Shown here: positions 16,631-25,305 of the stretch, piece after piece
How the letters are laid out: each line of letters opens with the position of its first letter
How positions within the stretch are numbered: the first letter of the stretch is position 1
Virus record (IMG/VR): IMGVR_UViG_3300013104_000048
Span: 1-39,071 of that record
DNA: 39,071 bases
Strand: one strand, 5' to 3'
Source of the DNA: a virus
Notes under the pieces: generated by a model
Told to the model about the DNA's origin: nothing
Seen by the model: the letters and a program-made list of their open reading frames with translations, nothing else
Database searches by the model: none
Position numbers and translations under genes: made by a program

Positions 16631-17293
16631 TCAGACAGAAATACGGGCTTTCACGCGCCCGCGCAGATCGGTTTCAAAGTGATGCATGAAAATCTCCATC
16701 GCCTCCGCAAAGGCGTTATCCTCGATGTAGTTCAGCATCGGCTCATAAATATCGACTTCCGCCTCGCGGGTACGACGGGTATCCGGATCGCGAATAACCA
16801 CCGTTCGCCTGTTTTCCCGACGGGAGCGTGCCACCTCACCGTTTTCAAACGTACGCGGGGAAAGCAGACTGCCTTTTGGTGCAAATCCGGCGTTTTCCGC
16901 CTGACGTCGAGCCTTAATAAATCGCCCGGTGGATTTATCCCGCCGGGAATGATGAGGTCTTACCCGCCCGTTAATTCGCCCTTTCAGATCCTTTACCTTG
17001 AAGGCATTCAGGCCGAACCAGAGACGGAAGTTATCCAGTTTCGACTGAGAACTTCGATCAAGACGAAAGGAAAGCAGACGTCGGCGCACCAGATCCAGGC
17101 TGCGTGGCGCCAGCCCGTCTTTCAGGTCTGCCATCGCTTTTTTACGCAAGGTGGCGGCGGTACGTTTCAGGGCGCGGGAGTACGCCGCCCGAAACTGTTT
17201 ATGGGTGGCACCGATGTGCTCCGCTATCCGCCAGATGGCATCCACATCGATATCGACGGGCAAATCCCGTCGCAGTCTGGACTCACGCGCCAT
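16631..17293 (-). CDS. Putative minor tail/tail-completion protein (lambda Z-like)
   Basis: 220 residues from MARESRLRRD at 17293, with GGAG five bases upstream; the longer frame would overlap FII. It is strongly basic, with arginine-rich stretches (ARRQAEN, SRRENRRT). A helical N-terminus of the kind seen in the Z family (FRAAYSRALKRTAATLRKKA, about 29-48) is present. By synteny with lambda it would be the Z tail-completion protein joining tail to head. The family link is from pattern and position, not full alignment. Confidence 0.6.
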   Translation of the reverse strand: MARESRLRRDLPVDIDVDAIWRIAEHIGATHKQFRAAYSRALKRTAATLRKKAMADLKDGLAPRSLDLVRRRLLSFRLDRSSQSKLDNFRLWFGLNAFKVKDLKGRINGRVRPHHSRRDKSTGRFIKARRQAENAGFAPKGSLLSPRTFENGEVARSRRENRRTVVIRDPDTRRTREAEVDIYEPMLNYIEDNAFAEAMEIFMHHFETDLRGRVKARISV

Positions 17294-17294
17294 A

Positions 17295-17651
17295 TCAGCT
17301 CCACTTATTGATGTCCGGCTGCACCTTACCCGGTGCGCCATACGCCAGCGTGACGCGGGTCCGCCCTTCCTCATCAGCGCCGACGTGCGTCACACGATAA
17401 GCCGTGCCGTTGATTTCCACGCCGTGAAGCTTCTCAAGTCCGGCGATATCTGTTGTCAGCGCACTGAATGCCGGAGAGCGGTCCTGAATTTGTCCCCCGG
17501 CGGGAACGTCAACCGGCGCATCGGGCGTCTCGAAAATCACGGTGACAGGACGCACCTCAGTACCGATAAACAGGACCGCCGGCAGTGCTTCCGCAAATGC
17601 CCGGGAGATCCGGGCATCTGCACGGGCCAGTCGGGCACGAAAGCGGTTCAT
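17295..17651 (-). CDS. Head-tail joining protein (lambda FII-like)
   Basis: 118 residues from MNRFRARLARAD at 17651. The layout matches lambda FII: an N-terminal helix (about 1-20), a VTVIFETPDAP strand pair, a segment on ideal FII positions (AGLEKLHGVEINGTAYRV, about 76-93) and a final VTLAYG. FII attaches to the portal-gpW complex and provides the site for tails. Its ATG shares a base with the cement stop (TGATG), so the two are coupled. Confidence 0.8.
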   Translation of the reverse strand: MNRFRARLARADARISRAFAEALPAVLFIGTEVRPVTVIFETPDAPVDVPAGGQIQDRSPAFSALTTDIAGLEKLHGVEINGTAYRVTHVGADEEGRTRVTLAYGAPGKVQPDINKWS

Positions 17652-17986
17652 CAGTAACCCAGCCGCACCGGAACAGATTCGGCATCCGCCGCCGCCGCCG
17701 CCCAAGCCGTACCCGCCAGAGGGTTCGGTGCTGCCGCCTCCCCCGCTTCTGCTGTCAGCTTACCGTCAGCCAGATAGAGCTTCTGGCCGAGTGTGACCGC
17801 CTCCGCTGCCTTTGGCAGAACGAACACGCCCGTGGTGTGCAGCACGCCCCACAGCCCTGCCGGGATGTCATCGTGAGCGACGCCAACCAGCGCACCTGAA
17901 AGCACGGCGTCACCCGAATGAATATCGGTTGTACCGGTATTCTGAAAATCAAGGGTGTTGCCGTCCTGCTGATAATTTTTCGCCAT
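17651..17986 (-). CDS. Capsid cement protein (DUF2190)
   Basis: 111 residues from MAKNYQQDGNTL at 17986, with GGAGAG upstream. The family opening (DGNTLDFQNTG), a GVAHDDIPAG turn and a KLTAEAG region are those of DUF2190 proteins, which decorate capsids much like lambda D. It comes straight after the capsid gene and is separated from it by two terminators. Confidence 0.85.
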   Translation of the reverse strand: MAKNYQQDGNTLDFQNTGTTDIHSGDAVLSGALVGVAHDDIPAGLWGVLHTTGVFVLPKAAEAVTLGQKLYLADGKLTAEAGEAAAPNPLAGTAWAAAAADAESVPVRLGY

Positions 17987-18000
17987 TTTTCTCTCCAGAC

Positions 18001-18026
18001 AAAAAAGGAGCAGCACGCGCCGCTCC
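18001..18026 (-). terminator. Second terminator hairpin after the capsid gene
   Basis: GGAGCGGC-GCGT-GCTGCTCC (one G-T pair) followed by TTTTTTGTC on the minus strand, just before the cement gene. With the hairpin at 18032 it forms a tandem pair. Confidence 0.6.
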
Positions 18027-18031
18027 GTAAT

Positions 18032-18053
18032 AAAAAAACCGTCAGATGACGGT
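18032..18053 (-). terminator. First terminator after the capsid gene
   Basis: The stem ACCGTC-ATCT-GACGGT followed by seven T on the minus strand starts three bases past the capsid stop. Confidence 0.8.
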
Positions 18054-18055
18054 CG

Positions 18056-20176
18056 TTATTTTTTGGTTACTTTAACCATGCCGCGCCAGTCAAGCGGTGC
18101 CACACCTGCATCGATACGCACCTTAAACGCGGCACCGTCAACGGTGAAGCCCTGCTGCTGCTCCAGATATGGCGTATCGATACCGTCCAGATACGCCACT
18201 TCAATAGTGTCGCGTCCCTGTGCAGCGGTCAGGTAGTAATCCGTCGGGCTGCTGTCATCCAGACGGGCCTCAGAGGCCACCGTCACAAAGTTCTGAATCG
18301 GGTTAACAATACCGCTGTTCGCATCCGCGCCCGGCACGCTTGCAGACTTGATCAGCTGGTTAGCCCGGGACTCAATCGCCACTGGCGTCAGCATGTAGGC
18401 CGGGCGAATATTCAGGCGGCGATCGCCAGATTTTTGCAGCAGCATCGCCTTACGCGCCGTATCCAGACCTTCGATACTCAGGTCGGCGGAGACCAGGTTG
18501 CCGTGGTCAGCGTGGAACAGCGGCTTACCGTCCGACATTTTCGGGTTGCTGGTCAGCACTGCCCACACCAGATCGCCCACGGTGGCACGCGCAGCGAGTC
18601 CCATTGCCTGCGGGATACGGGTCAGCATGTCCAGGTCATCGTTAATGATGGTCTGGCGGTCAATGCTGAAAAGTTCGCCGTAGGTCGCCAGCGCAATTGG
18701 CTCACCGCGATCCTTAATGGTGACATATTTATATTCTGCCCCGGCGCGAACCTTACGAAGCGATGCCAGTGATTCAAGACCGACACGGTGTGCGGTTTTG
18801 AAATCGGTCAGCGTGCCCTTACGGGTCCACTGTTCAAAGGTTTCAGTGGCTTCATCCCAGCCCATCAGCGCCGCTTTGTGTGCCACATCCATCAGGATAT
18901 TGCCGAAATCGCTGCTGCTGTGAGTGAATGCCAGCCCGACCATCGCCTGTGCAGTGCCAGCACCGGAAATACCGATGCCGCGATCGACCAAAGAGGCGCG
19001 CGCCAGTTCGCGCAGGGTGTAACCGTTGTAAGCGTTATCCTTCTCGGCCTGTGCATAGCCTGCACGGGTCATTACCGCAGCGCGAATGGAATCACCGACC
19101 AGATTGCCGTTACCGGCATAAAGATGAATGGCACCCGGACCGGCGCTCGGGGTGGTGCCCGCCGCCAGCGCCTGCAGCAGTTTATCGCGGGCTTTCTCAG
19201 CGTTGCAGGACATATCCGCCAGGCACTCCGCTTTCAGCGTCGCAAAGGTCGGGAACGCCTCAAATACGGCGGAAACGGAATTCACGCGCTCCGCGTTCGC
19301 CGTCTGCATCTGCTGCTGCAGCTGCTGTGCCAGCGCGGTGATATCGATGTTTGCCATCTGCGGCGCGGGCTGTTGTGGTCCGGGCGGGTTAAGGTTTGCC
19401 TGCACCGGCGCGGGCTGCTGTACCGGTGCTGATTGCTGTGGCTGATTCACCGGAGCTTCGGCGCGCGGTGCAAAAAGAGATTTAATCTGTTCTGGCATGT
19501 TCTGGTAATCCTTCAGTTTATTTTCATTCACACAGGCCGCGGCCTGCAGTTCAGGTTCAAGCTTGTCGGCGAAACCTTTCTCCACCGCCTCGGCCCCGTT
19601 AAGCCAGGTCTCCGCTTTCAGCATCGCTTCCAGCTCCTCCTGCCCCAGACCGGTTTTATTCATATAAGCGCTGAGCATCAGGGCTTCGTTACGATCAAGC
19701 CAGGCGGCGTAATCGCGCATATCGTCCGAATCTCCGGCGATGCCTCCCCACGGTTTGTGGACCATGATCCATGCGTTTTCCGGCATGTGCACCGTGGCGC
19801 CGGGCAGGCAGACAATCATTGAGGCCATGCTGGCCGCCACGCCGTCCACCCAGATATCCACTTTCGCTTTCAGCCGGGACAGGGTGTTGTAGATGGCAAA
19901 GCCCTGCATCACATCGCCGCCGGGACTGTGGATATGCAAATCGACAGCGCTGGCGTCAAACACCCCTGCCTCCTTACAGTCAGCGACAAACTGCTGGGCG
20001 GTAATCCCCCAGCCGCCGATCACGTCATAGAGGAAGATTTCAACGCGTCCGGCGGCCAGCGCGCGGATTTCATACCAGCACTGGCCGTTTGCCGCATCGA
20101 CGCCCGCCAGGCTGGCGCGGGGATTAATCATCATCGTCCGGCTCACGCCGGGCATCGTTTGTTTTTGCCGTTGCAT
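18056..20176 (-). CDS. ClpP-like prohead protease / major capsid fusion protein
   Basis: 706 residues from MQRQKQTMPG at 20176, with AAAGGAGC upstream; the gene overlaps the portal stop. Residues 16-235 are a ClpP-type protease: HSPGGDVMQG (83-92), nucleophile Ser116 in VAASMAS, and His140 in IMVHKPWGG. A linker rich in Pro and Gln (about 238-273) follows. The rest, starting MANIDITALAQQ, is a capsid protein resembling Mu gpT-type heads, with a helical delta-like region and then the HK97-like core. The protease should cut the scaffold part away from the shell. Such fusions are known in temperate phages. Confidence 0.9.
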   Translation of the reverse strand: MQRQKQTMPGVSRTMMINPRASLAGVDAANGQCWYEIRALAAGRVEIFLYDVIGGWGITAQQFVADCKEAGVFDASAVDLHIHSPGGDVMQGFAIYNTLSRLKAKVDIWVDGVAASMASMIVCLPGATVHMPENAWIMVHKPWGGIAGDSDDMRDYAAWLDRNEALMLSAYMNKTGLGQEELEAMLKAETWLNGAEAVEKGFADKLEPELQAAACVNENKLKDYQNMPEQIKSLFAPRAEAPVNQPQQSAPVQQPAPVQANLNPPGPQQPAPQMANIDITALAQQLQQQMQTANAERVNSVSAVFEAFPTFATLKAECLADMSCNAEKARDKLLQALAAGTTPSAGPGAIHLYAGNGNLVGDSIRAAVMTRAGYAQAEKDNAYNGYTLRELARASLVDRGIGISGAGTAQAMVGLAFTHSSSDFGNILMDVAHKAALMGWDEATETFEQWTRKGTLTDFKTAHRVGLESLASLRKVRAGAEYKYVTIKDRGEPIALATYGELFSIDRQTIINDDLDMLTRIPQAMGLAARATVGDLVWAVLTSNPKMSDGKPLFHADHGNLVSADLSIEGLDTARKAMLLQKSGDRRLNIRPAYMLTPVAIESRANQLIKSASVPGADANSGIVNPIQNFVTVASEARLDDSSPTDYYLTAAQGRDTIEVAYLDGIDTPYLEQQQGFTVDGAAFKVRIDAGVAPLDWRGMVKVTKK

Positions 20177-21644
20177 CTGGCATCGCTCCTTTGTCGTTGG
20201 CGGCGTCGGAATCAAACACCAGCCCGTGTTGACGGTTAAATTCAGTTTCACGCAGCCGCTGGCGTTTAACCTCCTGAGGATTTTTCCCCCTGGCGCGCGC
20301 CCATTCCGCTTCAGTACCCGCGCCGCCACGCACAATGGCTTTCCACGCGTTGGCCTCTTTGCCTGGATCAATCCAGGGCATCACCGGGCCGAGATAGAGC
20401 GCGTTATAAAGGGAGTTGAGGTCCACATCCGGCGGGACTTCAACACCGCTCAGCAGTGCCATTGCCAGCCATGCGCGATAAACGGGACGGCTGTGCTGGC
20501 CGACAAACCACTGCTGCAGGACGTTGTAGCCTTCGAAGCTCTCCACCAGCTCCTGACGCTGGGAGCTGTAGGTGCCGTTATAGTCCCGGGCAATGCTGGA
20601 ATAGCTCCCGCGAGTGCCTGCAGCCACAGCACGCATCTGCCCGTTACGGAATTCGTAGAGATGAACGTTCGGGCGGTTAGACTCCACCATGCCCAGGTCT
20701 TCGCCGGGCCGGAGTTCGTCGTAAATCATGCCCGGCGCGATATCGTAGTGACGCTGACCACCGGGCGTTGAAAACTCACTTTCATCGCCAAGGGACTGGG
20801 CATCGCCACGCTTGATATAGAACCCCAGCGCAGCGGCAATACGCGCGGCCACGCGCTCGCTCTCTTCATAATCTTTGATGTCTGACAGACGGGTAATGAC
20901 CCCGTGGATCAGGCTAATACCACGCAGCTGATGCAGGCGCTTGCGTTGCGCCAGGTGAAGCATGTTGTCAGCTGAGACGGTTTTGAGTTCAGCGCTGAAC
21001 CGCGTCATGTTCGCCGGGTGGTATTTGTAAACCCGGTACCCGACGGGACGGCCCCAGTCGTTCACGATGATGCCCTGACGAACCTGCTGGCCGGCGGTGC
21101 TGTTCAGGTTAAACGGCACAAAATCTGCCTCCAGCATTTCCAGCGAGAACGGTACAGAGGTGGCATGCTGCAGGCCCGGCACATTCCCCCTGACCAGCTG
21201 CGTGAACACTTCGCCGTCACGTAGTGCTGAACGCAACAGCAGGCGCTCAGCTTCCGGCCGGGTGAACATGCCGGTTACTTCAGGACGCACTGACCATTCC
21301 GCCCAGAGCGCCGAAAGCTGCCCGGCAAATTCGGAATGGAGATTACCTTCCAGGTCGAGAGGCTGGGGTTCAACATGAATGCCGTGAGCCCCAATCACCC
21401 TGTCTTCCATTTTGTCGAACAGGCCGATCACCAGGTCATGGTTTTCATCCAGCCAGCGGGCCTGCTCACGCAGGGACTGACCTGCAGCAAATACCGAGGT
21501 GTCCGCTGACTGGCTTTGTTTTTTCGCCTTGTGCAACCGTGACGGGTTTGCCGCTTCATACGCATTGAGCCGGAGTCTGTCCCGCGCGCGTGCCGCTGCC
21601 CACCCGGGGGAAAGTGCCCCCAGTGTTCTTTCAAGAATGCCCAT
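20124..21644 (-). CDS. Portal protein (lambda gpB family)
   Basis: 506 residues. Family traits are LERTLGALSPGWAAARARDR at the N-terminus, NHDLVIGLFDKMEDRVIG (about 69-85), the segment VARIAAALGFYIK (about 264-275), and a C-terminal region with WVGQ-like motifs (QWFVGQHSRPVYRAWLA, about 386-403). The dodecamer is the DNA gate and binds terminase. It lies between gpW and the capsid gene, as in lambda. Confidence 0.94.
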   Translation of the reverse strand: MGILERTLGALSPGWAAARARDRLRLNAYEAANPSRLHKAKKQSQSADTSVFAAGQSLREQARWLDENHDLVIGLFDKMEDRVIGAHGIHVEPQPLDLEGNLHSEFAGQLSALWAEWSVRPEVTGMFTRPEAERLLLRSALRDGEVFTQLVRGNVPGLQHATSVPFSLEMLEADFVPFNLNSTAGQQVRQGIIVNDWGRPVGYRVYKYHPANMTRFSAELKTVSADNMLHLAQRKRLHQLRGISLIHGVITRLSDIKDYEESERVAARIAAALGFYIKRGDAQSLGDESEFSTPGGQRHYDIAPGMIYDELRPGEDLGMVESNRPNVHLYEFRNGQMRAVAAGTRGSYSSIARDYNGTYSSQRQELVESFEGYNVLQQWFVGQHSRPVYRAWLAMALLSGVEVPPDVDLNSLYNALYLGPVMPWIDPGKEANAWKAIVRGGAGTEAEWARARGKNPQEVKRQRLRETEFNRQHGLVFDSDAANDKGAMPDATAKTNDARREPDDDD

Positions 21645-21652
21645 AAAACGCC

Positions 21653-21868
21653 TTACAAAAAGTTAGCGAGTTTGTACGAACCACCACGGCTGTTAACCGT
21701 GCGCCAGCGACGCTCCCAGTATTCAAGCTCGTCGCGCAGCGCTTTCGGGTCGTGGTTGGTAATGGCGCGACCATTTACGCCGGTAAAGGAAATACTCCTT
21801 CCATCCAGTGAATCCTGATAGGCCTGACGCACCATTAATAACGTTCTCCAGATGTCGTCTTTCGTCAC
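21653..21868 (-). CDS. Head completion protein gpW (lambda)
   Basis: 71 residues, near lambda gpW's 68. It shows the gpW pattern: an amphipathic first helix (KDDIWRTLLMVRQAYQDSLDG), a beta hairpin SISFTGVNGRAITN, and a second helix PKALRDELEYWERRW. gpW stabilises packaged heads and forms the base for FII. It overlaps the terminase gene by four bases. Confidence 0.92.
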   Translation of the reverse strand: MTKDDIWRTLLMVRQAYQDSLDGRSISFTGVNGRAITNHDPKALRDELEYWERRWRTVNSRGGSYKLANFL

Positions 21869-23982
21869 AGCCAGCCTCCCTTGCCGGAAGTTCCCAGCCA
21901 GTTTCCTGACAGTACATTTTCCTTTTCAGTCTCAACCTTGACTGACGGCTGAACGGTTTTGGTTTTTTGCACGGTTATCTCCCGGGGGCGTTCCCCTTCA
22001 TGAATATTTGGGTTGAGATCCTGCAGCTCGGCCCATGCAGGCGGTTTTTCCCAGTCGCGAATTTTTTCGTAGCCGCGCAGAACCGCAACGGCATGGGCAT
22101 AGCAGAACAGGTCAAAGGCTTCGTTGGCACCCTTGCCAGGCTTGCGCCATTTGCCGTCAACACCGCGCTCTTCGTAGGTCAGTTCCTCGTAGAACCATTC
22201 CCCCAGCCAGTCAGGAAAATGGATATAGCCCGCACCGGGGGTTTCACGGTCCAGATTGTTGCTGAGCTGATCCTTGAGCAGGTCGGTCTGCAGCAGATAC
22301 ACCGGCACCTCGCCACGCGCATCGGCCCGACGGTCGCTGCGTTCGGTATTATTTGGATGGGTTTTAGTGATGATTTTCTGGCGCTTTGTGCTGTCGCCCT
22401 TGACCAGGTAAACACGTTTACCCAGGCCGTCACGGCGGCACTGTCGCCAGAATTTATAGGCGTTGTCGGTTACTCCCTCTTCACCGCCGCTGTCGACGGC
22501 CATGGCCAGCACCGGCATACGGCGCGACGGGTCAGACTGAAGCGCATACGTTTTTTCCAGCACATCGGAAACCAGCAGTTGCCAGTCCTCCGGATACGCG
22601 CCGGGATGGATCGGCTCCGCCTCGCCATGCTCATTGGAGCGCAGCGACTGGCGGATGTTGTAGCGATCCACCAGCCAGCGTTCACCGTTTTCGCCATAAC
22701 CGATAATCTGCACGACGAAACGGCGCTTTTTGCCGCCCTGGACGTCAACGGCCGCCAGCAGGAAACGCACTTTGGGCGGGACCAGCCGTTTACCGTAATC
22801 CTCCGCGCGAAGCATCAGCGCATCGGCGCGTCGCTGTTCGCTGGCAGAGCGCGGCAGGTACGGCAGCCCCCAGTCGGTGTTGATCACCGCCTTAAGGGTT
22901 TCTTCGCTGCCGGTCGCTTCATACTCCTGCTCAGCGGTCAGCAGTTTGTACACCAGCTGTGCCCATGTCTGGTACGCGGCTGCCGGGCCTTCCATCCAGA
23001 AAGATGCAATGCGTGAACGCCTTGGCTCACCGGAAATATTGCCGTCACGGTCAATACTCTGACCTTCACGCAACCAGACTCCCACCCCGTTCAGCTCGCG
23101 CTTTTTGTCTGCCGTAATAATGCCGTTGCAATGAGGGCAAAGCAGATGGGCCGCCTCACTGGCTTTTACCGGGTCAGGCTCATCACGGTAGCCGGTCATG
23201 GCCGACATTTCCGGCTGAAAATATTCACCACAATGCGGGCACGGCCAGTACCAGCGACGACGATCGCCACGGTTATACAGTGAAAGTGCGCCTGTTGTTG
23301 GTGGTGCTTCATGGGGAGATTTGCGACGCCATTTACTGTCGCGAATATCCCGACCCGGGGAACACTCCACCAGGGTCATACCGGCAGACATAAACGTCGT
23401 GGTACGTTTGGACGCCAGGGTAAAGCCATCGCCCTCGCCGTCAATGTCCTCAGGGAAGCGGTCATAATCCGTGAGCGCCACACATTTAAAATCTGACGAG
23501 GACATGATGTTGATGGAGGGCCATCCAATCTTGAGATAGTTCCCCGCCAGAAACGTGCGGTCATGCACGTTGTTGTCGTTCCGCAACGGACTCAGGCGTT
23601 TTGCCACCTCCGGACTGACACGGAAGGTTCGTGCCAGACGCTTCTTTGAGTGCTCCCGCGCTTTCTCTTCGGTCATCTGAACGACCAGCATATCCGACGG
23701 ATCGCAGACGATGTTGTACACCACCCAGCCATCCACCAGACCAATGGTTTTCCCCGTTCGTGCCGGACCAACAAATACCACTGCGTCGTATTCACGCATC
23801 GCCAGGCAGTTCATCGGCTCAATCACATAAGGGGCAACGGCAGGATCCCACGGAACCGAGTTACCGGCCCCCATGGGTACGCGCATAAATTTCTGTACTG
23901 CCTCAGCCACAGGCATACGGCGAGGAGCTTTGAGAATGGCGGAAGCGTTACGCCTGACTTCCGCTGCCGTGGCCTGTTGCAT
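21865..23982 (-). CDS. Terminase large subunit (lambda gpA family)
   Basis: 705 residues. The ATPase has a Walker A at about 72-79 (GPARTGKT) and a Walker B-like VALTDYDRF near 166-174. A zinc ribbon is formed by CPHCGEYF and CPHCNGII (about 245-285). The nuclease domain begins near LAAVDVQGG (about 407) with a second acidic cluster at VLAMAVDSGGEE. gpA-type enzymes cut cos sites and translocate DNA into the head, consistent with the cos candidate upstream. Confidence 0.95.
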   Translation of the reverse strand: MQQATAAEVRRNASAILKAPRRMPVAEAVQKFMRVPMGAGNSVPWDPAVAPYVIEPMNCLAMREYDAVVFVGPARTGKTIGLVDGWVVYNIVCDPSDMLVVQMTEEKAREHSKKRLARTFRVSPEVAKRLSPLRNDNNVHDRTFLAGNYLKIGWPSINIMSSSDFKCVALTDYDRFPEDIDGEGDGFTLASKRTTTFMSAGMTLVECSPGRDIRDSKWRRKSPHEAPPTTGALSLYNRGDRRRWYWPCPHCGEYFQPEMSAMTGYRDEPDPVKASEAAHLLCPHCNGIITADKKRELNGVGVWLREGQSIDRDGNISGEPRRSRIASFWMEGPAAAYQTWAQLVYKLLTAEQEYEATGSEETLKAVINTDWGLPYLPRSASEQRRADALMLRAEDYGKRLVPPKVRFLLAAVDVQGGKKRRFVVQIIGYGENGERWLVDRYNIRQSLRSNEHGEAEPIHPGAYPEDWQLLVSDVLEKTYALQSDPSRRMPVLAMAVDSGGEEGVTDNAYKFWRQCRRDGLGKRVYLVKGDSTKRQKIITKTHPNNTERSDRRADARGEVPVYLLQTDLLKDQLSNNLDRETPGAGYIHFPDWLGEWFYEELTYEERGVDGKWRKPGKGANEAFDLFCYAHAVAVLRGYEKIRDWEKPPAWAELQDLNPNIHEGERPREITVQKTKTVQPSVKVETEKENVLSGNWLGTSGKGGWL

Positions 23983-23985
23983 GAC

Positions 23986-24489
23986 TTACTCCTCTTCTGG
24001 CATATCCTCCTGTTCCGGTGAGTCGGCCTGCTCAACTTTGAGGGCGATCTGATCGCGTAGATCGTCAATAACCTGCTGCACCCTGACAACCGCTGCAGGG
24101 GTCATGGCGCAATCGCGCTCAAGAATATCGGGTAACGTTTCCAGCACCTGAACCATTGCTTTCGCCATGGAGGAAAACTCTCTGGTGACTTCGGATGCCG
24201 GGATCAGCTCCCCTGTTTCCTGCTGAAACTTGAGCCGCTCACGCTCCGACTGAAACCAGGCTTTACGATCCGGGGGAAGCATTTTGTCGACGTCCACCAG
24301 CTCGGACGGTGTGGTGCTTGTCAGCAGCTCCCGCAAAATATCGGTGATGGCATAAAGCTTTAGTTTCGGATTGCTGCCGGGGGCGGGTTGCACATTTGCC
24401 AGCTTACCTGCGACCGTCTGACGGTGCAGATCGGTGATGGCGGCCAGCTGAGTGATATTCAGCCGGAAATTTTTCAGTTCGTTATCCAT
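23986..24489 (-). CDS. Terminase small subunit (Nu1-like, DUF1441)
   Basis: 167 residues from the ATG at 24489; a TTG at 24501 is less likely. The N-terminal segment NITQLAAITDLHRQTVAGKLANV (about 7-29) is a winged helix-turn-helix of the Nu1 type. A central helical region and the C-terminal acidic tail EQEDMPEEE follow. It recognises cos and recruits the large subunit, whose gene starts three bases downstream. No strong ribosome site is visible before the ATG, which may keep expression low. Confidence 0.85.
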   Translation of the reverse strand: MDNELKNFRLNITQLAAITDLHRQTVAGKLANVQPAPGSNPKLKLYAITDILRELLTSTTPSELVDVDKMLPPDRKAWFQSERERLKFQQETGELIPASEVTREFSSMAKAMVQVLETLPDILERDCAMTPAAVVRVQQVIDDLRDQIALKVEQADSPEQEDMPEEE

Positions 24490-24602
24490 GATGATGAACA
24501 AAAAATAGGCATTTCGACATCCTGCAAATGATCAGGACTGAAATATCAAGAGGTTAAACGGATGATGATGAAACCCATAAAATGCAAAAAACTAGCCGTT
24601 TT

Positions 24603-24622
24603 CCGCGTGTCGTCGCCCCCTC
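24603..24622 (-). other. Candidate cos (cosN-like) packaging site
   Basis: On the minus strand the segment GGGGCGACGACACGCGG resembles the lambda cosN core (lambda: GGGGCGGCGACCTCGCGG), with one base fewer before CGCGG. It lies about 115-130 bases before the small terminase gene, in the same relative place and orientation as lambda cos before Nu1. A lambda-type terminase follows. The exact overhang cannot be stated from sequence. Confidence 0.5.
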
Positions 24623-24692
24623 GGTGTTCAGATCCGCAAGGAGTACCTTTTTAAACGACATTTATTTTCATTTAATGGTTGGGATTGGCCGC

Positions 24693-24715
24693 AAAAAAGC
24701 CCCGCATGAGCGAGG
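24693..24715 (-). terminator. Terminator after the DUF2513 gene
   Basis: GCCTCGC-TCAT-GCGGGGC (one G-T pair) followed by TTTTTTG on the minus strand. It ends the accessory block before cos. Confidence 0.8.
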
Positions 24716-24741
24716 CGGCAATAAAAAGTTAGAAGTGTTTT

Positions 24742-25149
24742 TTAAGAATTTAGGATGTTGTCTATTTTTTTCTGAACGAAACCATCAAACAATCGCTTTG
24801 ACACATCTACTAACGTTCCGATGCTGGCATCTTTGAAGCCATTTTTGATTGTATTCCACACTTCTTTGTTTCTTAGGGCCTCCAGGAAATCATGCCCATT
24901 TGCTGTCAATCGTAACGGTAACACCCCCCACGAACCACCATCATCAGACCCTTCAAAATAACCGAATCCGTATTTGCCATCTGTTCTGGCTATTAGATTG
25001 CGATCATCTAACAAGCGCATATGGAATAAGAATTCCTCAGTCCTGTAGTCAAAACCGGCTTCCTGAAGTTTTCTTATATTAGTTTGTGGCTCTCCAGAGG
25101 CTTCAAAAGCTTCCAAAAGACCTTTCAGATATTCATGATTTATTTTCAT
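24742..25149 (-). CDS. DUF2513 family protein, unknown function
   Basis: 135 residues, with GAGGGGG five bases before the ATG. It starts MKINHEYLKGLLEAFEASG and has the region DYRTEEFLFHMRLLDDRNLI followed by LTANGHDFLEAL, which is the pattern of DUF2513 proteins: a winged-helix-like domain (about 1-95) and a C-terminal helix. These are frequent in phages and near defence genes; no function is established that I know of. It lies between cos and lysis, a standard accessory site. Confidence 0.75.
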   Translation of the reverse strand: MKINHEYLKGLLEAFEASGEPQTNIRKLQEAGFDYRTEEFLFHMRLLDDRNLIARTDGKYGFGYFEGSDDGGSWGVLPLRLTANGHDFLEALRNKEVWNTIKNGFKDASIGTLVDVSKRLFDGFVQKKIDNILNS

Positions 25150-25305
25150 AAAATCCCCCTCGGATAATCTAGCTTTTCATATGCACACGGTGAATGCCTG
25201 TTGTTATACCTGTGCCTATGAGCGTGTAACGGTGGTCTTAGGCGCTGGCTTGCGTATTACCATTACAAGCGATCATAGAGGTTGCGAATCCATCCCAAGG
25301 AGATG

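Noticed and set aside
21967-23016. A 349-residue plus-strand frame opposite the large terminase gene
   Set aside because: It is the antisense shadow of a GC-rich conserved gene; the terminase frame has all family motifs.
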